A stretch of DNA of 64,000 bases from Sulfitobacter sp. BSw21498 (GTDB lineage: Bacteria > Pseudomonadota > Alphaproteobacteria > Rhodobacterales > Rhodobacteraceae). The stretch covers positions 744,001-808,000 of the forward strand of contig NZ_CP040753.1 of NCBI RefSeq assembly GCF_006064855.1. Direction: 5' to 3'. The translations under genes were made by a program, and so were the position numbers. Of the stretch, positions 42,255 through 51,226 are shown piece after piece. Below the pieces are notes generated by a model. The model saw only the letters and a program-made list of their open reading frames with translations, was not told the origin of the DNA and made no database searches. Positions within the stretch are counted from its first letter, which is position 1; every line of letters begins with the position of its first letter.

Positions 42255-43589
42255 ATGGCTCAGGTAATGAAAATCGCGATCGTTGATGATGAACAAGATA
42301 TGCGTCAGTCGATCAGCCAGTGGCTGGCGCTTTCGGGGTATGACACCGAAACCTTCGGCAGCGCCGAGGATGCGCTAAAGACGTTGGGGCCCGACTATCC
42401 CGGTATCGTTATTTCTGACATCAAGATGCCCGGTATGGGCGGGATGCAGTTTTTGAAAAAGCTGATGGGCACCGATAGCGCGTTGCCCGTGATTATGATT
42501 ACCGGCCACGGCGATGTGCCGATGGCGGTAGAAGCCATGCGCGTCGGCGCGTTTGATTTTCTGGAAAAGCCGTTCAATCCCGACCGGATGAGTGAGTTGG
42601 CCAAAAAGGCGACCAACGCACGCCGGCTGGTGATGGACAACCGTGCCCTGCGCCGCGAACTGTCGGATGGCAGTCAGCTGATGAAAAAGCTCATCGGTGG
42701 CTCGCCGGTGATGGAACGCTTGCGCGAGGATATTCTGGATCTGGGGCAGGCCGATGGGCACGTGTTGATCGACGGTGAGACCGGTACAGGCAAGACACTG
42801 GTGGCGCACGCTTTGCATGCTGTTGGATCGCGCGCGGGTAAAAAATTCGTCTTGGTCAGTTGCGGCGCGCTGGAAGAAGATGCGCTGAGCAAACGTCTGT
42901 TCGGCCCGATGATGCCCGAAGATGCCCAGCTTCCCGCGATCGAAGAAGCACGCGGTGGGACTTTGGTGCTTGAGGGTATCGAGGCGCTGAGCGAGACGCT
43001 GCAAGCGCGGTTACTAAGTGCGATCAATGATCAGGGCACGCCTGCGGAAACCCGTATCGTTGCGATTTCAAACCTGCAAGAGGCTGGACGCACGTCCGAA
43101 GATGCGCTGCGCTCTGACCTGTTCTACCGTTTGGCCGCCCTGCGCATCACTGTGCCGCCACTGCGCCAGCGGGGCGAGGATATCCTGACGCTCTTCACCC
43201 GTCTGTCCGAAGAATTCGCGGATGAATACGGCTGCGAGACGCCGCAGGTTTCAGCACAAGAGGCCGCGCAACTGTTGCAAGCGCCTTGGCCCGGTAACGT
43301 GCGCCAGCTGATTAATGTGGCCGAACGCGCTGTTTTGCAGTCGCGTCGCGGGTCCGGTTCTATTGCGTCGTTGTTGATGTCCGACCACGAAGAGATGCAG
43401 CCGGTGATGACCACGGACGGCAAACCGCTGAAAGAGTATGTCGAAGCGTTCGAGCGTATGTTGATCGACAACACCATGCGCCGGCACAAAGGGTCCATTG
43501 CGAGCGTTATGGAAGAACTCTGCCTGCCACGCCGGACCCTGAACGAAAAGATGGCAAAGTACGGCCTGCAACGCTCGGATTATCTCTGA
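42255..43589 (+). CDS. dctD: DctD-like response regulator lacking GAFTGA
   Basis: A 444-residue NtrC/DctD-type regulator. Domains are a receiver (1-120, acidic pocket Asp11/Asp12, phospho-Asp55, Lys105), a central AAA+ domain (145-370) and a Fis-type helix-turn-helix (about 410-440, KGSIASVMEELCLPRRTLNE). Walker A is intact (GETGTGKT, 174-181). The sigma-54-binding GAFTGA loop expected near 217-227 is absent (RLFGPMMPEDAQLPAIEE), and Walker B reads TLVLEGIE rather than the usual LDEI. It therefore probably does not activate sigma-54 RNA polymerase in the classical way. R. capsulatus NtrC is a known relative that lacks GAFTGA and works with sigma-70. Confidence 0.88.
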   Translation: MAQVMKIAIVDDEQDMRQSISQWLALSGYDTETFGSAEDALKTLGPDYPGIVISDIKMPGMGGMQFLKKLMGTDSALPVIMITGHGDVPMAVEAMRVGAFDFLEKPFNPDRMSELAKKATNARRLVMDNRALRRELSDGSQLMKKLIGGSPVMERLREDILDLGQADGHVLIDGETGTGKTLVAHALHAVGSRAGKKFVLVSCGALEEDALSKRLFGPMMPEDAQLPAIEEARGGTLVLEGIEALSETLQARLLSAINDQGTPAETRIVAISNLQEAGRTSEDALRSDLFYRLAALRITVPPLRQRGEDILTLFTRLSEEFADEYGCETPQVSAQEAAQLLQAPWPGNVRQLINVAERAVLQSRRGSGSIASLLMSDHEEMQPVMTTDGKPLKEYVEAFERMLIDNTMRRHKGSIASVMEELCLPRRTLNEKMAKYGLQRSDYL

Positions 43590-43610
43590 GCGCTGCAAAC
43601 GGGGGCTAGG

Positions 43611-43895
43611 TCAGCCAAGTCGCGTTTCGATCAACTCACGTGCTGCACCGGTTTCATCGGTGTAGCAGGTCCAGGACGGGCTGCCTGGCAGGTCGATGAT
43701 ATGCTGGCCGGTTTCGACAATCGGGATGGTCGTGTTGATCGACGCACCTGAAATGCCCGTGTGCGTTTCTACTGCGCGGATGCAGCTGCGTTTTGAAGGG
43801 CCCTGAGGATCACTGCTGCCTGTGGCGCTCATGTCTTCGCAGGCGGCCAGCGCTAAAAAGGGTAGGCAAAGCGCTGTGCGCAGGGAAATATGCAT
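43611..43895 (-). CDS. small lipoprotein of unknown function
   Basis: A 94-residue lipoprotein. MHISLRTALCLPFLALAAC ends in a lipobox LAAC. The mature part contains two further Cys (RSCIRAV and PSWTCYTDETG), possibly a disulfide. The start is ATG 43895. The gene lies tail-to-tail with dctD, 21 bases apart. No family was recognised. Confidence 0.68.
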   Translation of the reverse strand: MHISLRTALCLPFLALAACEDMSATGSSDPQGPSKRSCIRAVETHTGISGASINTTIPIVETGQHIIDLPGSPSWTCYTDETGAARELIETRLG

Positions 43896-44460
43896 TCGTA
43901 TTATCCTTATGTGTCTTATTTTGTGCAAATGTCAGGCAGCACGCCGCGCGGCGTAATCCCGCTGACCGAGCATTTCCCATAGCGCAGACCCTTGTCAAGC
44001 AAGGGCGCAAGGCGTGGGTACACCTTCTAGTATCGCGTAGCTGTAGAACCGCAATACGCGATTTCCCATTGTCATTTGGTCCCTTCTGCCGTTAATTGTA
44101 GGAAGGGCTGTTTGCCTCTTTGGATGGCAAACCAGACCCCAGACAGTTTCGATGCCTCGGTTCCCCGGCATGTGGTGACCAGGCAGACCGATTAGGCCCT
44201 TAAAAAAGGCTCAAGAACCGCTGACGATTAGGCCGTGCCTTTGCCCGGTCAGTTGCAGTTAATTAGTGGATATGGGGGCGCGTTACGCAGCACCCATGTC
44301 GGAGAAGAACCGCGATGACGCGCGCAGACGCCAAGAGCAGACAGACAGGCGGCCTTAGGGGCCCTGTTTTAGCCGCGTCACCCATCGCCCTGACAAGACA
44401 TACCCTGCCTCGCAGCGCCCCACCGGGCTTGCTGTCTGCGCAGCTGTGCAAAATGGATTT
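43896..44460 (+). promoter_or_regulatory. long upstream region of rne
   Basis: About 565 bases without a credible gene. RNase E genes commonly have a long leader through which RNase E controls its own mRNA, so the right part of this region is probably 5' UTR. I see local hairpin-forming sequence (such as TTTGCCTCTTTGGATGGCAAA at 44110-44130) but cannot assign a defined element. Confidence 0.5.
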
Positions 44461-47355
44461 ATGCCTAAGAAAATGCTTATCGATGCCACCCACGCTGAGG
44501 AAACTCGCGTTGTTGTGGTCGACGGAAACAAGGTCGAGGAATTTGACTTTGAATCAGAGAATAAACGCCAGCTAGCTGGCAACATCTACCTCGCGAAAGT
44601 CACGCGGGTTGAACCTTCGTTGCAAGCGGCGTTCGTGGATTATGGCGGCAACCGTCATGGTTTCCTCGCCTTTTCAGAAATTCACCCTGATTATTACCAG
44701 ATCCCCGTCGCCGACCGTTTGGCGCTGATGGAGGAAGAGCGCGCCTACGCCGAAGCGCAGGCCGCCAAAGAAGACGAAGACGAAAAGCCCAAGCGCCGCA
44801 CCCGTTCGCGCAGCCGCAGCAAGACCAAGGCCGAAGACACTGTGTCTGATGATGCCACTGTCAGCAAAGACGCGGACACCACAGACAGCGATCAGATCAA
44901 CGGCATGCAGACCGTGGACCTGGACGACGACGAAGGCTCCTCTCCGATGGAGCGGGTCGGTGAAACGCCCGTCGAAGAGCCTGCGCAGGACGACGATACC
45001 GCCGCTGGCGAACAAGTTGATGCAAACGGCGACGCGGCCAAGTCCGATGACAATGATCGCGATGACAGCGATGATGCGGATGACGCTGACGACGATCCCA
45101 AAGCCACCGACGCGTCTGCTAAGGATGACAGCATCGAATCCGTAGCGGATGACGATGATCACGACGATCTGCGTACCGCCCGCAAGCCACGGCCCAAGCG
45201 TTACAAGATCCAAGAAGTCGTAAAAGTCCGTCAAATCCTGCTGGTGCAGGTCGTAAAAGAAGAACGCGGCAACAAGGGTGCCGCACTGACAACCTATCTG
45301 TCGCTCGCCGGCCGGTACTGCGTTTTGATGCCCAACACTGCACGTGGGGGCGGCATCAGCCGCAAGATCACCAACGCGGCGGACCGCAAGAAGTTGAAAG
45401 AGATCGCGAACGAAATTCAGGTGCCCAAGGGTGCCGGTCTGATCGTACGCACCGCGGGCGCACAGCGCACCAAGGCAGAGATCAAGCGCGACTATGAATA
45501 CCTGCAGCGCCTGTGGGAACAGATCCGCGAGCTGACGCTGAAATCCATCGCGCCGGCCAAGATTTACGAAGAAGGCGACCTGATCAAACGCTCGATCCGC
45601 GACCTTTATAACCGCGAGATCGACGAGGTGTTTGTCGAAGGCGAACGCGGCTACCGCATCGCCAAGGACTTCATGAAGATGATCATGCCGTCCCATGCCA
45701 AGAACGTGAAGCTTTACAGCGAAACGCTGCCGCTGTTCGCACGCTATCAGGTCGAAAGCTACCTGTCGGGCATGTTCAACCCCACGGTTCAACTACCGTC
45801 AGGCGGGTATATCGTTATCGGTGTGACCGAAGCGCTAGTTGCGATCGATGTGAACTCGGGCCGGGCGACCAAGGAAGGTTCCATCGAACAGACCGCGACC
45901 AAGACCAACCTTGAAGCCGCTGCCGAAGTCGCACGCCAGCTGCGCTTGCGCGATCTCGCCGGTCTGATCGTCATCGACTTTATCGACATGGACGAGCGTC
46001 GTAACAACGCCGCCGTCGAAAAATTGATGAAGGATAAGCTGAAAACCGACCGTGCGCGTATTCAAGTTGGCCGTATTTCGGGCTTTGGCCTGATGGAGAT
46101 GTCGCGCCAGCGTCTGCGTCCCGGCATGATCGAGGCGACGACACAGCCGTGCCACGCCTGCCACGGCACTGGTCTGATCCGGTCGGACGACAACCTCGCG
46201 TTGTCGATCCTGCGCCAGATCGAGGAAGAAGGCACCCGCAAACGGTCGCGCGAAGTGTTGATCACCGCGCCCGTGGGGATCGCCAACTTCCTGATGAACC
46301 AAAAGCGTGAACATATCGCCCATATCGAAGGGCGCTACGGCATGTCCGTTCGCATCGAAGGCGACCCTGCTTTGGTCAGCCCCGATTTCTCGCTTGAAAA
46401 GTTCAAGACCGCGACACGGGTTGTAACGCCGATTGAACATGTGGTGTCGGTGGATACATCTATCATGGACGAGATCGATGATATGGAACTCGAGGTTGCT
46501 ACAGAGGCAGAGGCCGAGGTTGAAACAACCGACGCCGAGCCCACGGATAATGGCAATGGCACGCAGAACCAGCAGGGCGGGTCTGACGATGACAACGATG
46601 CCGAGGGCAAACCCAAGCGCCGTCGTCGGCGTCGTCGGCGTCGGGGTGGCAAGGCTAACGGCGATGATGCGGCCAACGGTGAGAACAATGATACCGATTC
46701 CGACGGTGACAACGGTAGTTCCAGCGATGCGGATAAATCGGACGCCACCGTAGAGGCGAAAGCCGACGTTCCTGCAGAGGCGACGAACGACGACGCCACA
46801 GCGCAGGACAAACCCAAGCGCACCCGCAGCCGAACCCGCAAACCCAAGGCAGATGCCGCGGCAGAAGCAACGGTAGATACGGACGCCAAGACATCCGACG
46901 CCGCTGATGCGGCACCTGCGGATGCTGACGCAGCAGAAGAAGCGCCCAAGCCCAAGCGGACCCGCACGCGCAAGCCCAAAGCTGCGCCCGTAGATGCCGC
47001 TGAAGACGCGCCAAAGCCCGAGGAAACGCCTACTCCGCAAGAGCAGCCAACCCCCGAGCCCAAGCCAGAGCCAGAGGTAACGCCCGACGCGCCGACGCCT
47101 GAGCCCGCAAAGGAACCGACGCCGATCCCGATGCCGGAACCGACCCCCGCGCAGCCGTCGCAGCCTGCCGAGGTAGAGCCAACGCCGGCCCCGACCGAGG
47201 TGCCCGACAGCACCCCGACTGAAATCCCTGCCGCGCAGGAAATTCAGCCGGAGCCCCCCATGACCGAAGTGCCGCAGCCTCAGGTGGCCCCGCAGGCCCA
47301 GCCCGAAAAACCCGCCAAGCCAAAGCGGCGCGGCTGGTGGTCCTTGGGCGGCTAA
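44461..47355 (+). CDS. rne: ribonuclease E
   Basis: Main endoribonuclease for mRNA decay and rRNA processing, and the scaffold of the degradosome. It is 964 residues from ATG 44461 (MPKKMLIDATHAEETR). An S1 domain starts at about 35 but is split by a highly acidic, Asp/Ser-rich insertion at about 90-245, with KRRTRSRSRSK at its start. The catalytic core follows, with Mg-binding Asp in VAIDVNSG (about 462) and LIVIDFIDM (about 506), and the zinc-link motif CHACHGTG (about 563). The C-terminal 250 residues are disordered: an Arg block, repeated KRTRSRTRKPK-like segments, and a Pro/Glu-rich tail that would bind partners. Confidence 0.96.
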   Translation: MPKKMLIDATHAEETRVVVVDGNKVEEFDFESENKRQLAGNIYLAKVTRVEPSLQAAFVDYGGNRHGFLAFSEIHPDYYQIPVADRLALMEEERAYAEAQAAKEDEDEKPKRRTRSRSRSKTKAEDTVSDDATVSKDADTTDSDQINGMQTVDLDDDEGSSPMERVGETPVEEPAQDDDTAAGEQVDANGDAAKSDDNDRDDSDDADDADDDPKATDASAKDDSIESVADDDDHDDLRTARKPRPKRYKIQEVVKVRQILLVQVVKEERGNKGAALTTYLSLAGRYCVLMPNTARGGGISRKITNAADRKKLKEIANEIQVPKGAGLIVRTAGAQRTKAEIKRDYEYLQRLWEQIRELTLKSIAPAKIYEEGDLIKRSIRDLYNREIDEVFVEGERGYRIAKDFMKMIMPSHAKNVKLYSETLPLFARYQVESYLSGMFNPTVQLPSGGYIVIGVTEALVAIDVNSGRATKEGSIEQTATKTNLEAAAEVARQLRLRDLAGLIVIDFIDMDERRNNAAVEKLMKDKLKTDRARIQVGRISGFGLMEMSRQRLRPGMIEATTQPCHACHGTGLIRSDDNLALSILRQIEEEGTRKRSREVLITAPVGIANFLMNQKREHIAHIEGRYGMSVRIEGDPALVSPDFSLEKFKTATRVVTPIEHVVSVDTSIMDEIDDMELEVATEAEAEVETTDAEPTDNGNGTQNQQGGSDDDNDAEGKPKRRRRRRRRRGGKANGDDAANGENNDTDSDGDNGSSSDADKSDATVEAKADVPAEATNDDATAQDKPKRTRSRTRKPKADAAAEATVDTDAKTSDAADAAPADADAAEEAPKPKRTRTRKPKAAPVDAAEDAPKPEETPTPQEQPTPEPKPEPEVTPDAPTPEPAKEPTPIPMPEPTPAQPSQPAEVEPTPAPTEVPDSTPTEIPAAQEIQPEPPMTEVPQPQVAPQAQPEKPAKPKRRGWWSLGG

Positions 47356-47390
47356 GTACCGTGCCCTACAATGCGGAACACTAAAACGAC

Positions 47391-47422
47391 AAAAGGCAGA
47401 CCTTCGGGTCTGCCTTTTTTGT
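47391..47422 (+). terminator. rho-independent terminator of rne
   Basis: AAAAGGCAGACC and GGTCTGCCTTTT form a perfect 12-bp stem closed by a TTCG tetraloop and followed by more T. It may serve the convergent tusA as well. Confidence 0.9.
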
Positions 47423-47440
47423 TTTCGATTAAACCTGCGT

Positions 47441-47668
47441 TTACTTTTTGCGGATTACATAGGCCTGCGGCGTTTGGTCCATCAACGCAGTTTCAAGGCT
47501 GTGACCTGCCTCGGTGCAGAAATGTGGAATGTCGATAATCGCGGCTGGATCATCTGCGTGAACCGTCAGCAAATCACCAGAAGCCAGTGATTGCAGGCGT
47601 TTACGCGCCTTAAGGACGGGAAGGGGGCACAGCAGCCCCGTCGCATCGAGAAAGTTTTTATCTGTCAT
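47441..47668 (-). CDS. tusA: TusA-family sulfurtransferase
   Basis: A 75-residue sulfur carrier of the TusA/SirA family. The sulfur-bearing Cys is in GLLCPLPVLKARKRL, the family signature. TusA proteins move sulfur from cysteine desulfurases to tRNA thiolation, molybdenum cofactor or other paths; which one applies here is not shown. The start is set at ATG 47668 (MTDKNFLDATG), not the upstream frame to 47752. It is divergent from ccdA. Confidence 0.9.
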   Translation of the reverse strand: MTDKNFLDATGLLCPLPVLKARKRLQSLASGDLLTVHADDPAAIIDIPHFCTEAGHSLETALMDQTPQAYVIRKK

Positions 47669-47772
47669 AAGTCTCAAATAGGCGACATGTTTCAGCGCGT
47701 CCACAACCTTGTGACAGGGTTCACGCGCAACAGCAGGTGACGCGCTGGACAAAGCAGATTAAGGCTTGGGTC

Positions 47773-48525
47773 ATGTTTGGATTTGACCTGATCGACGCGG
47801 GACTTTTGCCCGCCATACTCATCGCGCTGACCGCAGGGATCATCAGTTTTCTGAGCCCCTGCGTTTTGCCAATCGTGCCCCCGTACCTCGCCTATATGAG
47901 CGGCGTGACCTTGAACGACATGTCGTCGGTCGCAGCTGCGCGACGCAAGGCGGTGATTGCGGCGCTGTTCTTTGTCATGGGGCTCAGTACAGTCTTTTTA
48001 ATCCTTGGCTTTACCGCGTCGATTTTCGGGGCGTTCTTCCTGCAAAATCAGGTTCTGTTTGCGCGACTGTCTGGCATCGTCGTCATCATCTTCGGGCTGC
48101 ACTTTCTAGGCGTGTTCCGTATTCCGTTTCTGGACCAAGAGGCGCGTCTGGATGCTGGTGATAAGGGCGGCACGTCTTTTGGTGCCTATATTCTGGGCCT
48201 CGCTTTCGCCTTTGGCTGGACGCCCTGCATCGGGCCACAGCTTGGTGCGATCCTGTCGCTTGCGGCTTCCGAAGCATCTGTGACACGTGGCACCTTGCTG
48301 CTTGGTGTGTATGCGGCGGGGCTTGGTATTCCGTTCTTGCTGGCCGCGATGTTCATCACCCGCGCCACGCGCCTGATGAACCGGATTAAACCATATATGC
48401 GGCTGATTGAACGGGGCATGGGCATATTGCTGATCGTGGTTGGGCTGGCGTTGCTGACGGGCGCATTCACGACTTTCTCTTTCTGGCTTCTGGAAACATT
48501 TCCTGCCTTGGGATCCTTGGGTTAA
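47773..48525 (+). CDS. ccdA: cytochrome c biogenesis protein CcdA
   Basis: An inner-membrane thiol transporter that moves reducing power from cytosolic thioredoxin to the periplasm for cytochrome c maturation. It has 250 residues and about six membrane segments. The redox-active Cys pair is in FLSPCVLPIVPPYLAYM and GWTPCIGPQLGAIL. The start is ATG 47773 (MFGFDLIDAG) with AAGG upstream. It is the short CcdA form without the DsbD periplasmic domains. Confidence 0.93.
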   Translation: MFGFDLIDAGLLPAILIALTAGIISFLSPCVLPIVPPYLAYMSGVTLNDMSSVAAARRKAVIAALFFVMGLSTVFLILGFTASIFGAFFLQNQVLFARLSGIVVIIFGLHFLGVFRIPFLDQEARLDAGDKGGTSFGAYILGLAFAFGWTPCIGPQLGAILSLAASEASVTRGTLLLGVYAAGLGIPFLLAAMFITRATRLMNRIKPYMRLIERGMGILLIVVGLALLTGAFTTFSFWLLETFPALGSLG

Positions 48526-48581
48526 GCGCCTTACTCTTGCCGGAAAACCTGTTTAAGCTGCGGTGAAATACAGGGTGAACG

Positions 48582-49808
48582 ATGGCCGAGAACATAGAGC
48601 AGACAGTCAAAACGCGACGGGTTTTCTATATCCCGGGCTATGACCCCATTCATCCGCGCCGCTACCGCGAGCTTTACCGCAAGGAAGGCGGCGAACAGGC
48701 GCGGATATCGGATTATCAGATTGCCTTGTCGCCCAAAACGGAGGGCGGGAACTATGGTTGGAACGTCGCCGCCCATATCGATGGCGTTGATGTAGAGACC
48801 AAGGTCGAGGTGCTCGTCTGGTCCGACATCGTGCGCATCTCGATGAGCAACTCGATCCTCGCGACCTATGGGCAGCTGGTGCAAACGGCGTGGGTGTATA
48901 TCGCCTCTGGTGCGCTGTGGCGGTTGATGCAGTTGCGCAAGGGGCCGGTGATCGCGGCGCTCTATCCAGTCGGGATGCTGCTGCTGCAACTGCTGATCGC
49001 TGTACTTGCGGGCAAGCTTTTGTACACTGCGTTGACATTCTTTGGCGGGCCCGCGTGGTTCAAGGGCATCGTCGCCGCACTTGGTGTGGGCCTTGGTTGG
49101 CAGGTGCTGCGGTGGTTCAAAAAGCACGATGGCAAGTTCTATGCCTACTATCTGATGCATGACTATGCCTTCGGGGCTGCGACGCGGGGGGCGAACCCGC
49201 CCGCGCTTGAAACCCGCATGACCGAATTTGGCGATGCAATCGTGCAGGCGCTGAAGTCTGGCGTGGACGAGGTGCTGGTTGTGGGCCATTCGTCGGGCGC
49301 GCATCTGGGGGTGTCGATCCTTGCCGACCTGATCCGCGCGGGCAGGGTACCGGCAGAGGGACCGAAACTGGCCTTTATGACATTGGGGCAGGTGGTCCCG
49401 ATGGTGTCTTTCCTGCGGGATGCCCACCGTCTGCGCGCCGATCTACGCTATCTTTCGCGATGCGCCGCGCTTACCTGGGTCGACGTGACTGCCCCCGGCG
49501 ACGGCTGTGCATTTGCGCTGTGCGATCCGGTTGCAGTGTCGGGCGTGGCCCCCGAAGATAAACGCTGGCCGCTGGTGTTCTCTGCGGCCTTCACCCAATC
49601 GCTGACCCCGGCGCGTTGGAAGGCGCTGCGCTGGCGGTTCTTCCGGCTGCATTTCCAATACCTCTGTGCCTTTGATGCGCCCAAGGACTACGACTATTTC
49701 CAGATCACCGCAGGTCCGCACAGTTTGGCCGAACGCTATGCCGAACGTCCCGCGTCGCGATCCCGCATCGTGAAACCGGTGAATAAATTCACCTCGACCG
49801 CGCCATGA
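48582..49808 (+). CDS. membrane-associated alpha/beta-hydrolase-like protein of unknown function
   Basis: A 408-residue protein with an early hydrolase-like start FYIPGYDPIHPRRYRELYR and a nucleophile elbow VLVVGHSSGAHLG (G-H-S-S-G, about 235). Two hydrophobic stretches at about 118-165 (LLLQLLIAVLAGKLLYTALTF) look like membrane segments, inserted between the first strand and the nucleophile. The catalytic Asp/His are not clear. The stop overlaps the start of the cytochrome P450 gene as ATGA, so the two are likely to work on the same hydrophobic substrate, perhaps a lipid. No named family was recognised. Confidence 0.75.
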   Translation: MAENIEQTVKTRRVFYIPGYDPIHPRRYRELYRKEGGEQARISDYQIALSPKTEGGNYGWNVAAHIDGVDVETKVEVLVWSDIVRISMSNSILATYGQLVQTAWVYIASGALWRLMQLRKGPVIAALYPVGMLLLQLLIAVLAGKLLYTALTFFGGPAWFKGIVAALGVGLGWQVLRWFKKHDGKFYAYYLMHDYAFGAATRGANPPALETRMTEFGDAIVQALKSGVDEVLVVGHSSGAHLGVSILADLIRAGRVPAEGPKLAFMTLGQVVPMVSFLRDAHRLRADLRYLSRCAALTWVDVTAPGDGCAFALCDPVAVSGVAPEDKRWPLVFSAAFTQSLTPARWKALRWRFFRLHFQYLCAFDAPKDYDYFQITAGPHSLAERYAERPASRSRIVKPVNKFTSTAP

Positions 49809-51157
49809 CACTGCCGCCCAAACCCGAAAGCCGGCCCGCGAAAGTGTCTCTGTGGCGCTATGCCAAGCTATTCCGGCAAGACATCCTGTCCGCGCAGCCC
49901 GCGCGGCTGTATCGTGCGTGGATGGCGGAATTCAAAACGCCATTTTTCCGAAGCTATCTGATCAACCAACCCGATCTGATCCAGACCGTGCTCAAGACGC
50001 GCCCCGACGACTACCCCAAGTCCAACCGGATCAGCGAAGGGTTGCGGCCGCTGCTTGGCAACTCAGTTTTCCTGACCAACGGTGAAACCTGGAAGCGCCA
50101 GCGGCGTATCATTGATCCTGCGTTCGAGGGTGGGCGCTTGCGCGAAACATTCCCCGCGATCTGGGACGCGGCAGAGGCGGCGGCGGCGCGGCTGGCCCCC
50201 CATGACGGTGAACCCCTAGAGGTCGAGGCACAGACGAGCCACGCGGCAGCGGATGTGATCTTTCGCACGCTGTTTTCGATTCCCATTGAACACCATATGG
50301 CCAGCGAGGTCTTTGACGAATTCAAAACCTACCAGCGCAGCCAACCGATCCTGAACATCGCGGCGTTTGTCCCGTTGCCGCGTTGGCTGCCGCGTCTGTT
50401 TCGACAAAATACAAAACGCAGCGCTGCCAAGATCCGTCAGTTGATCACCGCACTGACAGCGCAGCGCATGGAGGAGATCAAGGCAGGCACCGCACCAGAC
50501 GATCTGGCGACCAAGATTATGACGACCCCTGACCCCGAAGATGGCTCTACCTTCACCACGGACGAGATGGTCGATCAAGTCGCGATCTTCTTTCTTGCCG
50601 GCCACGAGACCAGTGCATCGGCTCTCGCTTGGGCGATGTATCTGGTCGCGACGCATCCCGACTGGCAGGACCGTTTGGCCGACGAGGCGCAGGTGATCGA
50701 CCAGTGTGATTTTGCTGTCATGGGGCAGCTAAGGCAAAGCCGTGATGTTTTCCGCGAGGCGCTGCGGCTGTATCCGCCCGTTCCGATGATGGTGCGCGAG
50801 GCAAGCTGCCCCGCGACCTTTCGGGATCGCCAAGTGGCGCGGGGGGCGCAAGTGGTCATCAGCCCGTGGCACCTGCACCGGCATGAACGTCTGTGGGACA
50901 ACCCCGACGGGTTTGATCCGGCGCGCTGGCACAGCGAGAACGGCAAGAAATGCCAGCGCGAGGCCTATCTGCCCTTTAGCGCCGGTGCGCGGGTCTGTCC
51001 GGGCGCAGGGTTTGCCATGGTAGAGGGGCCATTGATCTTGTCGCGCATCTTGCGCGACTACCGCATTGAGGTTGTCGGCGAAAAGCCACCTGTTCCGGTC
51101 GCTCATCTGACGGTTCGGTCAAAAGATGGCATTTTGCTGCGTTTTGTCCGGCGCTAA
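49805..51157 (+). CDS. cytochrome P450
   Basis: A 450-residue haem-thiolate monooxygenase. Family elements are the I-helix AGHETSASALAW, the E-x-x-R helix EALRLYPPVPMM, and the haem loop FSAGARVCPGAGFAMVEG with the proximal Cys. There is no fused reductase, so it needs separate redox partners. Its start overlaps the preceding hydrolase-like gene. The substrate is unknown; the arrangement FSAGARVCPG resembles long-chain lipid or fatty-acid hydroxylases of the CYP4/CYP102-like clan rather than bacterial camphor types. Confidence 0.92.
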   Translation: MTLPPKPESRPAKVSLWRYAKLFRQDILSAQPARLYRAWMAEFKTPFFRSYLINQPDLIQTVLKTRPDDYPKSNRISEGLRPLLGNSVFLTNGETWKRQRRIIDPAFEGGRLRETFPAIWDAAEAAAARLAPHDGEPLEVEAQTSHAAADVIFRTLFSIPIEHHMASEVFDEFKTYQRSQPILNIAAFVPLPRWLPRLFRQNTKRSAAKIRQLITALTAQRMEEIKAGTAPDDLATKIMTTPDPEDGSTFTTDEMVDQVAIFFLAGHETSASALAWAMYLVATHPDWQDRLADEAQVIDQCDFAVMGQLRQSRDVFREALRLYPPVPMMVREASCPATFRDRQVARGAQVVISPWHLHRHERLWDNPDGFDPARWHSENGKKCQREAYLPFSAGARVCPGAGFAMVEGPLILSRILRDYRIEVVGEKPPVPVAHLTVRSKDGILLRFVRR

Positions 51158-51226
51158 CGATATATCATCGCGGGAATAGATGCGCTAAACGGACACACGA
51201 CGGAATCAATAAGGGCCAGGATCATC

